Shown here one piece after another: positions 8,257-17,600 of a stretch of DNA of 64,000 nucleotides. This DNA comes from Bradyrhizobium sp. JYMT SZCCT0180. Its GTDB lineage: Bacteria > Pseudomonadota > Alphaproteobacteria > Rhizobiales > Xanthobacteraceae. Numbering within the stretch: the first letter of the stretch is position 1; each line of letters opens with the position of its first letter. Location: positions 417,686 to 481,685 of the forward strand of contig NZ_JAFCLZ010000002.1 of NCBI RefSeq assembly GCF_018130165.1, written 5' to 3'. The translations under genes were made by a program, and so were the position numbers. The notes under the pieces were generated by a model. It searched no databases. It was not told where the DNA came from and was given only the letters and a program-made list of their open reading frames with translations.

Positions 8257-9228
8257 ATGAAACGAAGAGATTTCATAACGCTTGTCGGTGCCGCGATGGC
8301 TTGGCCGGTCGCCGCACTGGCTCATGATCCGACAAGGGTCTATCGCATTTTCTGGGTTTCCACCGGGTCCCAGCCCGACCCGTTCCTCGACGGATTCCGC
8401 GAAGGATTGCGCGCGCGGGGCTATGTCGAGGGCAAGAACGTGGCCCTGGAATTACACTACGCGCCCGGCAATCCGCAGGCGCTGCGCGAGGTGGTATCGA
8501 ACGTCCGGCGCGGCAACGTCGACCTTGCCGTGTCGAGCGGCCCTGCGACCCGCGCGCTGACGGAGGTAACGGATGTTCCGGTCCTGTTTGCGCTGAGCGG
8601 CGACCCGGTGGAGCTCGGCCTCGTCAAGAGCCTCGGAGAACCGGGCGGCAATTTCACCGGCTCGACCTTCCTGTCGCTTGATGTGGCGGGAAAGCGGGTG
8701 GAGCTGCTGAAGGAAATCTTTCCGACCCTGCGCACCCTGGCGGTCCTGTCGAACAGTCTTCATCCGGGCGAACAATCGGAGTGGCGCGCGACCCAGGACG
8801 CCGCCCGGCAGCTCGGCATCACGCTGCTTTATGTTCCCTTTGCCGGCGCGAACGAGCTGGACCACGCGCTTGGACTGGTTGGAGACGCGCACCCGGATGG
8901 GTTGCTTGTTTTTCCGGATGTTCTCACGCTGGTGCACCGCGCCAAGATCGCCCAGCTCGCCATCAAGTATCGGCTGCCTTCGATGTTCGGATGGAGCGAG
9001 TATTGCGATGCTGGCGGGCTCATCAGCTATGGCGCGAACCAGCGCGCGACCTATTTCGCGCTTGCGGCCTACGCCGACCGGATCCTGCGCGGGGAAAACC
9101 CCGCCACGCTTCCTGTTGTGCAACCCACCAAATTCGAGCTGGTCGTCAATCTCAGGACGGCTGAACTGCTCGGCATCGACCTCGACAAATCCTCCATCCT
9201 GTTTCGCGCCAACAAGGTGATCGAATGA
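8257..9228 (+). CDS. ABC_sub_bind family periplasmic binding protein
   Basis: 323 residues from the ATG at 8257; an in-frame ATG at 8245 would add four residues. The N-terminus MKRRDFITLVGAAMAWPVAA is the typical twin-arginine-like leader of this family. The body carries family hallmarks: GFREGLRARGYVEGKNV, LRYA-like HYAPGNPQALREV, VPVLFALSGDPVELGLVKSL, PGGNFTGSTF, KRVELLKEIFPTLRTLAVL and a final GIDLDKSSILFRANKVIE. Members of PF04392 are binding proteins of the TrpX type and in Bradyrhizobium are very often found next to adenylate cyclases, as here. No permease genes follow, so it may be a sensory ligand-binding partner rather than a transporter component. Confidence 0.88.
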   Translation: MKRRDFITLVGAAMAWPVAALAHDPTRVYRIFWVSTGSQPDPFLDGFREGLRARGYVEGKNVALELHYAPGNPQALREVVSNVRRGNVDLAVSSGPATRALTEVTDVPVLFALSGDPVELGLVKSLGEPGGNFTGSTFLSLDVAGKRVELLKEIFPTLRTLAVLSNSLHPGEQSEWRATQDAARQLGITLLYVPFAGANELDHALGLVGDAHPDGLLVFPDVLTLVHRAKIAQLAIKYRLPSMFGWSEYCDAGGLISYGANQRATYFALAAYADRILRGENPATLPVVQPTKFELVVNLRTAELLGIDLDKSSILFRANKVIE

Positions 9229-9250
9229 GGCCGGCACATCCCATCGTGAC

Positions 9251-11056
9251 GTGCAGCTCCAGTTGCCGGGCGCCGCCAGCGTGACCCGGCCGCGGCGCTC
9301 CCTGTTCGTCAAGTACTTCGTCACACTGTTTGTCGCAGTGGTGGTGCCGCTCACACTTGGCTCCGTGATCGAGGCCTGGTTCGCCTTTCGCGACCATCGT
9401 CTTCATCTCAATGAAGTGCTTCAGATCGAGGCCCGCGCTGCGGCCGACCGGATCCAGACCTTTACCGATGGCATACGCGATCAGCTCGGCTGGCTCGTGC
9501 AGTTTCCGTGGACCCAGGGCGAGGACGACCGGCGCAGGGTCGACGGGCTGCGGCTGCTGCAGCAGGTGCCGGCGATCGTTTCGGTGTCGCTGGTTGACCC
9601 GACCGGCACCGAACGCGTGTTCGTATCCAGGATGAGTCTGAATCGGTCCGGTCGGGGTACGGACATGTCTGATGATCCCGCGGTGGTGGGGGCGCGCGCG
9701 AACCGGGTCTGGTACGGTCCTGTGCGATATCAGCGCGATTCAGAGCCCTACATGCGGATCGCCGTCGCGGGAAACCGCGCGGCCGCCGGAGTTGTCGTTG
9801 CCGACATCAATTTGAAACTGATCTGGGATGTCATCGCGGCGATCAAGATCGGCAGCACCGGCCACGCCCTTGTCGTCGATGACGCAGGACGCCTGATTGC
9901 TCACCCGGACATCAGCCTGGTGCTGCGCAGTGGCGCGGGGTCGGGCGAATTCAGCCGGCTCAAATCGGTTGTGTCGGCTGCCAATGGATCGGCGGTCGTC
10001 ACCACAGGCGATGACGGAAGAGATTTCGTCGCGCTCTCGGTACCTGCCGCGAATGTGGGGTGGACCGTGATTGCCCAGCAGCCGATCGTAGAGGCGTTTG
10101 AATCCATGCGCGCGGCGCTGTGGCGTTCCCTGATGTTCATCGCCGTCGGAACGGTTTTTGCGCTTGTGCTCGCCTATTGGCGTGCATCCCGCATGTGGGT
10201 GCCGATACGCAAGCTGGAGGAGGGCGCTGAACGGATCGGGATGGGACAGCTCGAACATCGCATCGCGATCGAAAGCCGCGACGAACTGGAGCAATTGGCA
10301 GTCCGATTCAACCAGATGGCGGAAGAGCTGGGAGCATCGCAACAGAAATCCGAGCGCATCAATCGCCTGAAGCAATTCCTTGCCCCGCAGGTCGCCGAAC
10401 TGGTGGAACACTCCGATCCGCGGCTGCTGGATGGACAGCGGCGTGACGTGGTTGCGATTTTCGGCGATCTGCGCGGCTTCACCGCGTTTTCCGCCCGCGC
10501 CGAGCCCGAGGTCATTCTGGCCGTGCTGAGAGAATATTACGAGGCCATTGGCGCCGTCACGGCCCGCCATGCCGCCACCCTGATCCGTTTCGCCGGTGAC
10601 GGCGTGATGGTTCTCGTCAACGCGCCGGTCAGGTGCGAGGACCCGGCGCATTGCGGCATCAGGCTTGCGATCGACATGCAGGCCGCCGTGCAATCCCTTG
10701 CCAACAACTGGTCCGCCGGTGGCTGCACCGTGGGCTTCGGCGTGGGCATTGCGATGGGACCCGCGACCGTGGGTACCCTCGGCTATCAAGGGCGGCTCGA
10801 CTACACGGCGATCGGAAACGTCGTCAATCTGGCATCCCGGCTTTGCAGTCTGGCTGACGACGCGGAGATATTGGTCGACCCTGTTGTCACCGAACAGGTC
10901 AGGGATCGCATCCCGCTGGCATCGATCGGGAAGCAGCCGATCAAGGGTTTCGATCTTGCGCCTGAGGTGTTTGCCGTCGTTCGCAGCCATCCATCCGTCC
11001 GCGGTCTTGGTTGTCAACGCGAGCCTGCCTGCGTTCCATCCGTCGCAGCGGGATAG
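9251..11056 (+). CDS. membrane class III adenylate/guanylate cyclase with dCache-type sensor and HAMP
   Basis: 601 residues. The start is uncertain: GTG at 9251 or GTG at 9281 (MTRPRRSLFVKYF), neither with a strong ribosome-binding site. Order: membrane segment (about 23-45), extracytoplasmic Cache-like sensor (about 50-285, with GTDMSDDPAVVGARANRVWY, IGSTGHALVVDDAGRLIAHP), second membrane segment (about 295-312), HAMP (RKLEEGAERIGMGQLEHRI) and the cyclase domain. The two metal-binding aspartates are present (VVAIFGDLRGFTAF and RFAGDGVMV), as are the transition-state Asn and Arg (YTAIGNVVNLASRL), so the domain should be active. It makes cAMP, or less likely cGMP, in response to a periplasmic signal. 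It follows the binding protein by 22 bases, suggesting they act together. Confidence 0.9.
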   Translation: MQLQLPGAASVTRPRRSLFVKYFVTLFVAVVVPLTLGSVIEAWFAFRDHRLHLNEVLQIEARAAADRIQTFTDGIRDQLGWLVQFPWTQGEDDRRRVDGLRLLQQVPAIVSVSLVDPTGTERVFVSRMSLNRSGRGTDMSDDPAVVGARANRVWYGPVRYQRDSEPYMRIAVAGNRAAAGVVVADINLKLIWDVIAAIKIGSTGHALVVDDAGRLIAHPDISLVLRSGAGSGEFSRLKSVVSAANGSAVVTTGDDGRDFVALSVPAANVGWTVIAQQPIVEAFESMRAALWRSLMFIAVGTVFALVLAYWRASRMWVPIRKLEEGAERIGMGQLEHRIAIESRDELEQLAVRFNQMAEELGASQQKSERINRLKQFLAPQVAELVEHSDPRLLDGQRRDVVAIFGDLRGFTAFSARAEPEVILAVLREYYEAIGAVTARHAATLIRFAGDGVMVLVNAPVRCEDPAHCGIRLAIDMQAAVQSLANNWSAGGCTVGFGVGIAMGPATVGTLGYQGRLDYTAIGNVVNLASRLCSLADDAEILVDPVVTEQVRDRIPLASIGKQPIKGFDLAPEVFAVVRSHPSVRGLGCQREPACVPSVAAG

Positions 11057-11063
11057 CCGCGTG

Positions 11064-11276
11064 GAATGGCAGCACCGCGATGGACGGCTTATCGGGCAGC
11101 GGTAGGGAATTGGAAGCGTTCGCGAGGGCGGCAGCACCCGGAGGGTCGCCGAGGCTGCCAACGATGTAAGCCCTGATCGGCTCCTCGATGTTCTTGACCT
11201 GTTGGGGATCGAGATTCGCGAACGACAACGGCAGAACCTTCTTGACCTGCTCGCAGGTGGCACCAGAGACACAGAG
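11064..11276 (-). pseudogene. remnant of an adenylate cyclase/TolB-like-TPR gene
   Basis: A minus-strand frame encodes CVSGATCEQVKKVLPLSFAN, then LDPQQVKNIEEPIRAYIVG and LPLPDKPSIAVLPF. This is the junction between a soluble class III cyclase domain (end of catalytic region, QxVKNIxxPIRAY) and the TolB-like domain (DKPSIAVLPF) of the common rhizobial cyclase-TPR proteins. The frame loses similarity at both ends: no cyclase core lies upstream, and the TolB part stops after about ten residues. Only about 70 codons remain, so it cannot be functional. It lies against the 3' end of the intact cyclase, on the opposite strand. Confidence 0.7.
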
Positions 11277-11280
11277 CGCC

Positions 11281-11442
11281 TTACTCAAGCCCCGACAGAA
11301 ACTCGAAGACGGCGGCGGTGAATGCTGCCGGATCACGACAGGGCCCGTCGTGGTTGACATTTTGAAGAACGAGCTGCCGGCTTGAGACCTCCTCCTCGAT
11401 GATCAGGTTGCCGGCGTCTTTGGAAATGAGACTTGCAGCCAT
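11281..11442 (-). pseudogene. 53-codon frame, possible alpha/beta-hydrolase tail remnant
   Basis: A short frame from the ATG at 11442 encodes MAASLISKDAGNLIIEEE and then VNHDGPCRDPAAFTAAVFEF with a stop. The end (xHDGPCRDPAAFxAAVxxFL) is reminiscent of the last strand and helix of alpha/beta hydrolases, including the catalytic His region, but the rest of the fold is missing. Together with the adjoining cyclase remnant it suggests decayed DNA. It could instead be a chance frame. Confidence 0.25.
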
Positions 11443-11592
11443 TAGGTTCTCACGCGCGAAAGCGCGCCCTCTACGTCAAGAAGAATGGGAATTTCACTAA
11501 CTCGGGGTATCCCGCCTTACAGAACGCGGAGCCGCTCAAGCTTCGCGGGCATGCTTGTTCTAGGCTGGGTTGTGGTGCTAGTTGGTGGGTCT

Positions 11593-13587
11593 ATGAGCCA
11601 GCCATACCGACCCGATATCGACGGCTTACGCGCAATCGCGGTTCTGCTGATTGTCATCTTCCACCTGGGGGGGCCGATCAGCGGCGGCTTCGTCGGCGTT
11701 GATGTATTTTTTGTCATTTCCGGATTTCTAATTACCAAGATCATCATCCAAGACATCGATAGTGGAAGCTTTTCCTTCTCTGCCTTCTACGCTCGACGCA
11801 TAAGGCGCATCTTCCCGGCGCTTCTGGTGATGTTGACCATTGTGCTGGTATCCGGAGCGTTTCTTTTGATGCCCGGTGACTATGAAGTGACGGCACGTAG
11901 TGTGTTGTACGCCTCCGTCTCGGCGTCAAACTTCTACTTTCTAAAGCACACCGGCTATTTTGATGTGGCGTCCGAGATGATGCCGCTCCTGCATACTTGG
12001 TCACTGGCGATCGAGGAACAGTTCTACCTCGTTTGGCCCGCAACACTTGTCTTTCTTGTTCACCTGTTCGGTCGCAGCCGTCGCAACATCGGCCTTTTTG
12101 TAGCCATTGTTTGCGCCGCCGGCTTCGTTCTGTGCATCCATCAGACGCAGACAAATCCAAAGGCAGCCTTCTACCTGCCTCACACCCGCGCCTGGGAACT
12201 CGATGTTGGCGCGCTGCTGGCGGTCATCCCGCGCGCCCGCTATACGGCTTCGCGCGTCGTCGCCCACATCGCGGGATTGGCTGGCCTCGCGCTGATCCTT
12301 TGGAGCGCGCTCTCACTCACCCGATCCTCGCCGTTCCCGAGCTATCATGCCGCGCTGCCCGTGGCAGGAGCTGCGCTGCTAGTAGCGCCGTGGCGTTCGG
12401 TCGGGCTAGTTCAAAGGCTCCTTTCCTTCGCGCCGTTTACATTCGTGGGGAAAATCTCTTACTCACTCTACCTTTGGCATTGGCCGATCATCACCTTGTA
12501 TCGGCACTACCAAATGGACGCCCCGATGTCGGTCATCGAACAGGCGTGCCTCGCGGTAATCATCCTTGTGGTGTCGTGGGCGTCATGGACTTTTGTCGAG
12601 GAGCCCTTCAGACGATCGCGCCGGGACGCTCAAGTTAGCATCGGATGCGGACTGACCGCCACAGCGGCCGTAGGCTTGCTGGCCTTCGTGATTGTCATTA
12701 AGAGCGGTTTTCCCGAACGGGCACCCGGCGCGGAGCAATACGCAAGCTTGGAGGTGATGTGGAACTGGGACTGTAGGCACAAGCGTGAGATTCCCATCTC
12801 GCATCCATCATCATGTGTTCTCGGAACTGGCGACACTAAAATAGCTGGACTGCTGATCGGCGACAGCCACGCACAGCATTTCGCTCCATTGATCGATGTG
12901 GCGGCGCAAGAGATTGGAATTTCATTCGCAACTTCCCAGAACCAGGGTTGTATGCCGCTCTTAGGCAGCACATCGTTGAGGCGTTTTTTTCCTCCCGATC
13001 CAGGTTACGGGCAACATTGCGCCAAGCTTATCGCCCCCATTTTGAGCTACGTTCGATCTAATCCAGATATCAACGTTATCATCCTCGCAGCTGCATGGGT
13101 GGGCTATCCTACTGATCTTTACCGCGACAGTCCAAACGAGCGTGGTGGCCAGCGTGGTATCGAATTGATGGCCGATGCCTTTGATGAATTCTTTCGGTCG
13201 CTTGACCGGCCAGGACTCAAGTTTCTGGTGATCGGCGACGTACCACAAGTGCTGCCCTACAATTACTTGTGCTTGTCCAAAAGCCCAATGATCTTGCGGC
13301 GCCCTTGTCCTCCACCAATACTGAAAACGCCACGATCAACTTTCGGCGCGTATCAGGAAGAGATACGGTCCTCCCTTCGAGATCTCACCAATCGATGGCC
13401 CAATGTCTCGGTGTTGCTGCCTCACGATCTAATGTGCGATGACGATGGATGCTCCACGTCATTGAATGGTGATTATCTGTATCGCGATCTGAACCACCTT
13501 CGCCGCAATCTCACACCGGAGACGGCCACGCAACTCGTTCACCTGCTGCGTCTCCCGAGCGCCATTTCAGCAACCCTCCCGCCATAG
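11593..13587 (+). CDS. membrane acyltransferase with C-terminal SGNH domain (OafA/YrhL type)
   Basis: 664 residues. The ATG at 11593 is chosen because MSQPYRPDIDGLRAIAVLLI is the canonical start of acyltransferase-3 proteins and GGTGGG precedes it; an in-frame ATG at 11485 would add 36 residues. Residues 1-360 contain about ten membrane helices, the conserved R...H pair of the first helix (RAIAVLLIVIFH), GGFVGVDVFFVISGFLIT and HTWSLAIEEQFYL. The C-terminal half is an SGNH hydrolase-like domain with GLLIGDSHAQHF and a late DLNHL. This architecture O-acetylates surface sugars such as lipopolysaccharide O-antigen or exopolysaccharide. Its base composition is visibly less GC-rich than the flanks, suggesting transfer. 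No other polysaccharide gene is adjacent. Confidence 0.9.
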   Translation: MSQPYRPDIDGLRAIAVLLIVIFHLGGPISGGFVGVDVFFVISGFLITKIIIQDIDSGSFSFSAFYARRIRRIFPALLVMLTIVLVSGAFLLMPGDYEVTARSVLYASVSASNFYFLKHTGYFDVASEMMPLLHTWSLAIEEQFYLVWPATLVFLVHLFGRSRRNIGLFVAIVCAAGFVLCIHQTQTNPKAAFYLPHTRAWELDVGALLAVIPRARYTASRVVAHIAGLAGLALILWSALSLTRSSPFPSYHAALPVAGAALLVAPWRSVGLVQRLLSFAPFTFVGKISYSLYLWHWPIITLYRHYQMDAPMSVIEQACLAVIILVVSWASWTFVEEPFRRSRRDAQVSIGCGLTATAAVGLLAFVIVIKSGFPERAPGAEQYASLEVMWNWDCRHKREIPISHPSSCVLGTGDTKIAGLLIGDSHAQHFAPLIDVAAQEIGISFATSQNQGCMPLLGSTSLRRFFPPDPGYGQHCAKLIAPILSYVRSNPDINVIILAAAWVGYPTDLYRDSPNERGGQRGIELMADAFDEFFRSLDRPGLKFLVIGDVPQVLPYNYLCLSKSPMILRRPCPPPILKTPRSTFGAYQEEIRSSLRDLTNRWPNVSVLLPHDLMCDDDGCSTSLNGDYLYRDLNHLRRNLTPETATQLVHLLRLPSAISATLPP

Positions 13588-14082
13588 TGTTCAGGGTGAT
13601 CAAGTCCGCGATGGTGGTGCGGCCGACTAACTCGATACTTGGAGGGCGCGAAGATTTCAGATGATCCGCTGCCAGACATTAGCTTCGCGGTTGATTGCCC
13701 GCCCCGCGCGACGTGCGGGGAGATCAAGTACGTCACGTCACTCGAGCCGAGGCATCGACGGCGAGGCATCCGATCCGCTGAAGGATCCGACATCTACCTA
13801 CGGTGGACGGGCAAATTTGGTTGCCCGCAGACGCGCGCTTAGACTGATCGAGTCTCTGCCATCCGCAGCCCACGCTCGGCGGCGACGTGCAAGTAGACGC
13901 CGGTCCTCCTCGAACCGAGCCAACTGCCAGCGGAAGTTGCGCAAGTAACTGCACCAATGCTGACTTTGGTGGCGCTCGTCATCCGCCTCAAATGTGAACA
14001 TGTTCACATCCGCGCATCCCAGGGCAGGGCAAAATCGAACATAATAAGCACACTGGCAACCCTTGAGCCTACGGAGTGCTCA
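13588..14082. other. 495-bp intergenic stretch, no convincing gene
   Basis: Several overlapping short frames exist on both strands (for example 13661-13948 plus and 13798-14007 minus), but none has a good start, ribosome-binding site or recognisable protein pattern. The notable content is the 18-bp palindrome at 13992-14009. Confidence 0.5.
13992..14009. promoter_or_regulatory. 18-bp perfect palindrome, candidate operator
   Basis: The sequence ATGTGAACATGTTCACAT is its own reverse complement, centred between 14000 and 14001. It lies 74 bases before the start of the small membrane protein at 14083, a usual distance for a transcription-factor site. The regulator is unknown. Confidence 0.4.
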
Positions 14083-14262
14083 ATGAGTGACAAACGTTGG
14101 CCGTACTTCGCCGCCGTGGCATCGATCATCCTGGCGATATCCGTTGCGTACCTGGTTGAGCGGAAGTGCCAAAGAGAGCTTGCATTTCAGCATTCCTTTC
14201 CATCCGCTCTGTCCGAGCTGATTGTTGGAAGTGAGCCGATTAGGTGTTGGTTCAGTAATTAA
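14083..14262 (+). CDS. small single-pass membrane protein, unknown
   Basis: 59 residues from the ATG at 14083, which has GGAG six bases upstream. It begins MSDKRWPYFAAVASIILA, giving one hydrophobic helix (about 8-24), followed by a charged segment VERKCQRELAFQH and a short tail. No family is recognised. The good ribosome-binding site and the upstream palindrome favour a real gene; the short length and the degraded surroundings argue against. Confidence 0.4.
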   Translation: MSDKRWPYFAAVASIILAISVAYLVERKCQRELAFQHSFPSALSELIVGSEPIRCWFSN

Positions 14263-14492
14263 CGTATGTGGGGGCCATACGAGCACATCAACCACGGTTA
14301 CGTTCGGCTGGTCCCGCGCGAGCAACTGAGAACGCACCCTCAACGCTTTACGCGTATGTAGCAGGTGTTGATACCAGCGCTGCTTCACCAGCAGGAGCGA
14401 TTAATCCGCCGTCTGCACCCCTGGGTCGCGCCGGCCGAAAGGCGATCGTGCGGCCTTTCTGCTGGGTGGTCTCACGGGTACTGGGAGTGCAG

Positions 14493-17405
14493 CTATGAGC
14501 AGGTCTCGACCAGCTTCCTGATGCTTCGCTCGAAGGTTGGGATCTTCAGGATCAGAGAACCTCGGCTGGTCTCGATCTGAACGAGAACACGCCAGGTCTC
14601 GTCAGCCTTTTGGGCTCCGACAATCCCGACCTGGAGGGCCTTTGAAAGCAGCTGAATCTGCTCGACCGGATTGCCTTGTCGGCCCTTGTCAGGCTGGGCT
14701 TGTGCGGGTTGCCCGAGAAGAAACAGAATTGAAAACCGATTATTAAATTGATCGCTGACAAGCACCGCAGCTTTGGGATCATCGCCATTGAGGCGCCGCT
14801 TGCCAATCAAGACTTGTTCAGAGGGATTGTAGTTCGGGAACGATATCGTTGGCTTCCCATCCTGGTCCACGACGAGGGCAGTGAAGCTGATTATGCCGCG
14901 TTCCGCGCACTTGGCCTCGATCTCGGCAACTGCCCCTTCATCGTTCTTCTGAACCGATGAAACCTTGTAGTCAGGTTTATCGGTCATAGGATCGATCTTC
15001 TGGTCCAAAGACCATCGCGTGCCGCTCTCCCGCGAGTATTGGTCGCCGAGACGCTGCACTTCACGCCGCTTCTCACCGTTTGCCATCACTGTATCGACAT
15101 CGGATGAGACCCGATCGAAAGTATCCTTCGTCTTCGAATAGGTGCGTAACTGGTCTTCGTTCAAGGGGAACTTCATGAGCTTCAGAGACTGCTGCTGTGA
15201 GGCAAGATCGGCCATTGCTTGACCAGTCTTGTTGTCCAGCAGATCTCGGCCACGCGCGGACACGCGGGAGTTCAGACGTTCGATGTCGTTGGTCAGACTG
15301 TCGACACCTTCTTGCTGGGAAACGGCGGTTCGCAACTCGGAAAGGGCAGTATTCACCTTTGTTATCGCGCCTTGGAACTCGACCTGCTTTTCCACGTCGT
15401 CTGGGCGATAGGTATTTAGGTCGCTGGCGACCTTGTCGAGCTCAGTTGCCTTTTGAGTTTCGCTAGGCAGTAGGCGCGAGTTTGGTAGGTCGGCAATTCT
15501 CCGCTTGAGCACCGGAATGTCATTGAGGACCGAATTGCGGGCCTCCGAAAGGTCCTTCGCCCATTGCGATGCTTTAGTGATCTTGGCGACATTGGGACGA
15601 ATCTGATCCAGTCGAGCTGTAACCTGGTTCAAATCCACGGAGACGTCTGCTTTCGTTCGGTCGCGTCGCTCCGCCAACGAATCCAGGTCGCCCTTCAATT
15701 GGCGCACTGCATCGATCGTTGCTTGATCCGCGACGACAACGAGCGGTCCCGATAGTTGGTTCAACCAATCGGAGACTAACTGTGTCACGGACCTGATTTT
15801 TGAGGTTTGATTATCTAGTAGCTGCCTCCGTTGATTTCCGACCTCGAACTTGTTGAGAAGGGCAGCGCGCATGCTCAGAGCGGTCTCATAGTCTTCGTTG
15901 CGAACGGATTGCTTGTAAGTGCCGAAGTCCGTGGCCAGCTCATCCCGCCCTTGATACCGGTCGGTGTTCTCCAGGAGTTCGTTGTAGGTCTTTTCGTCCT
16001 GAGCAAGCGTGTTCTGGATGTCGGATTGGAGCGCTCTTCCGGCAGACTTCCACAGCTCGAGCGGACGTTGGACCCCGCCGTTGGCGTCACCCCGCAATGT
16101 GATCCAATATCGTTGGATATACATCCTGTCGTAGCCGCAATTGCCTGACATCGGGATCTGAGCCCGGACAAGCGCTCCTCCTAGATCCCGATACGATTCT
16201 CGAACCCCCGACGAAACTCTCTGCTCTCGAAGCCAACGAGAGACTTCCGGGCTTTGCTTGAGGTAGGTATCGACGGTAGTAGCTCTTTCGTTTAGCTGCT
16301 GGCGGCATTCAGCGACGAGAGGGCATGTTTGTGTTTGGCTGCTCGATCCGAGCTGTGTTTCGGCAGCCTGAAGTTGCTCGCATACGGATGGGGTGTTCAG
16401 CATGCTCGAGAACCGCGCCTGTGCCGGTGTATCCACCGGGCGAGGCTCGTTCCTTGGCGGACTCTCAGCCACTTGGTTGGCTGGAGCCGGCAGGTCAGCG
16501 GCAAAAAAACGAAGAGTGCCCGTTCCGCTTCGATCCCAGTTCGCTGCCCATACATATCCTGGGCCGCCCGCTACTCGATAGATTGGCAGGTTCAGCTCGG
16601 CAGAGCGGCGGAAGTTGCCAAGATGGTCCACAAGTATTCCCGAGCGGACATCCTTTCCAGCGCCCAGTTGGGCAACGCTTTGAGGGTTCAACGGCAGAAG
16701 CTTTACGTCGCCCCATAGGGCAATGAGACCGGTCAGGCCTGCCGAGTTGGCTGGGATATCTATTGTCCTCGCTGCGCCGAACCTTTTTGTCAGCCGACCT
16801 ACATCATCATTAGCTTCGGTTCCGGAAAACCAAGCGGGCTCCAAAAAGCGGTTAACATAAGCGACGGTGCCATCCGAAGCATGGAGTATCGAATAGCTCG
16901 AGGTGAATGCACCACGAGCGCCTCGCTCGTTTTTCTTCCGTTGGCACCAAGTGAAGCCAACAAACTGGCTGCTGGGGCCGCATGAGTATTCGGTATACGA
17001 GGCACTGCCAAACGCCACGCGAGCGCCAAGTGTTAGCCCGTCGACAGAGTAAACCGATGCGTTGGCACCGGATGGCGATCCAGAGCCCCTATTGGGGGCG
17101 TTTGAAGACTGGCCCACTGGCGTACGACAGGCGGTGCGAGCGTCGGAAACCCGTGGGTCGGACGGGTTCACGCCTTCCTGTATAGCTTGATTGACCGAGA
17201 AGCCCCGTTCGCGGAGGACTTGGTCGGTACACGACAGCTCATTGGGCGGGAGTTGCTGCCAGGCTTGCTGCGTTGCCGCGGCCACACCCGAACGAACGAA
17301 GTTACCGAACATCTCCATAAGTTCGCGCTGTTGGGCCACTGCACCGTGTGATGCACCAGCCGACAGCGCCAACGCAGCGAGCAATGCGAGTTTCCTGCGC
17401 CCCAT
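14493..17405 (-). CDS. large exported coiled-coil protein of unknown function
   Basis: 970 residues from the ATG at 17405, preceded by GGGGGAG at a six-base gap; an in-frame ATG at 17420 precedes this site and is less likely. The signal peptide is MGRRKLALLAALALSAGASH with a cut near AVAQQ. Residues about 40-90 contain CTDQVLRERGFSVNQAIQEG with paired cysteines. A globular domain (about 115-210) has SVDGLTLGARVAFGS, EYSCGPSSQFVGFTWCQ and GTVAYVNRFLEPAWF. From about 330 to 760 it is mostly long charged helices with heptad-like leucines, a probable coiled coil, and the last 200 residues look globular (FTALVVDQDGKPTISFPNYN). No catalytic motif is recognised. It is probably periplasmic or surface-associated and stands alone, flanked by small membrane-protein genes. 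Confidence 0.75.
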   Translation of the reverse strand: MGRRKLALLAALALSAGASHGAVAQQRELMEMFGNFVRSGVAAATQQAWQQLPPNELSCTDQVLRERGFSVNQAIQEGVNPSDPRVSDARTACRTPVGQSSNAPNRGSGSPSGANASVYSVDGLTLGARVAFGSASYTEYSCGPSSQFVGFTWCQRKKNERGARGAFTSSYSILHASDGTVAYVNRFLEPAWFSGTEANDDVGRLTKRFGAARTIDIPANSAGLTGLIALWGDVKLLPLNPQSVAQLGAGKDVRSGILVDHLGNFRRSAELNLPIYRVAGGPGYVWAANWDRSGTGTLRFFAADLPAPANQVAESPPRNEPRPVDTPAQARFSSMLNTPSVCEQLQAAETQLGSSSQTQTCPLVAECRQQLNERATTVDTYLKQSPEVSRWLREQRVSSGVRESYRDLGGALVRAQIPMSGNCGYDRMYIQRYWITLRGDANGGVQRPLELWKSAGRALQSDIQNTLAQDEKTYNELLENTDRYQGRDELATDFGTYKQSVRNEDYETALSMRAALLNKFEVGNQRRQLLDNQTSKIRSVTQLVSDWLNQLSGPLVVVADQATIDAVRQLKGDLDSLAERRDRTKADVSVDLNQVTARLDQIRPNVAKITKASQWAKDLSEARNSVLNDIPVLKRRIADLPNSRLLPSETQKATELDKVASDLNTYRPDDVEKQVEFQGAITKVNTALSELRTAVSQQEGVDSLTNDIERLNSRVSARGRDLLDNKTGQAMADLASQQQSLKLMKFPLNEDQLRTYSKTKDTFDRVSSDVDTVMANGEKRREVQRLGDQYSRESGTRWSLDQKIDPMTDKPDYKVSSVQKNDEGAVAEIEAKCAERGIISFTALVVDQDGKPTISFPNYNPSEQVLIGKRRLNGDDPKAAVLVSDQFNNRFSILFLLGQPAQAQPDKGRQGNPVEQIQLLSKALQVGIVGAQKADETWRVLVQIETSRGSLILKIPTFERSIRKLVETCS

Positions 17406-17600
17406 TTGTTTCTCCCCCAAGCCAAAGGAGTTTCAGCAGGTTGCAGGCGATCGATCAAGCGCACAATTGGATCAGTGGCCGAATGGTTTATAGTGGGCCA
17501 ACCAGCGGACTTACCGGGAGGCCGATGCGCCAGAGCGGAGGCCGGTGGCTACGGAGTTTGAGCCCAAACGTCTGCGGAAGGGGTGGTTGGGAGAAGCACG

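Noticed and set aside
13661..13948. 95-codon plus-strand frame after the acyltransferase
   Set aside because: Basic low-information composition, no ribosome-binding site, and competing frames of similar length on both strands.
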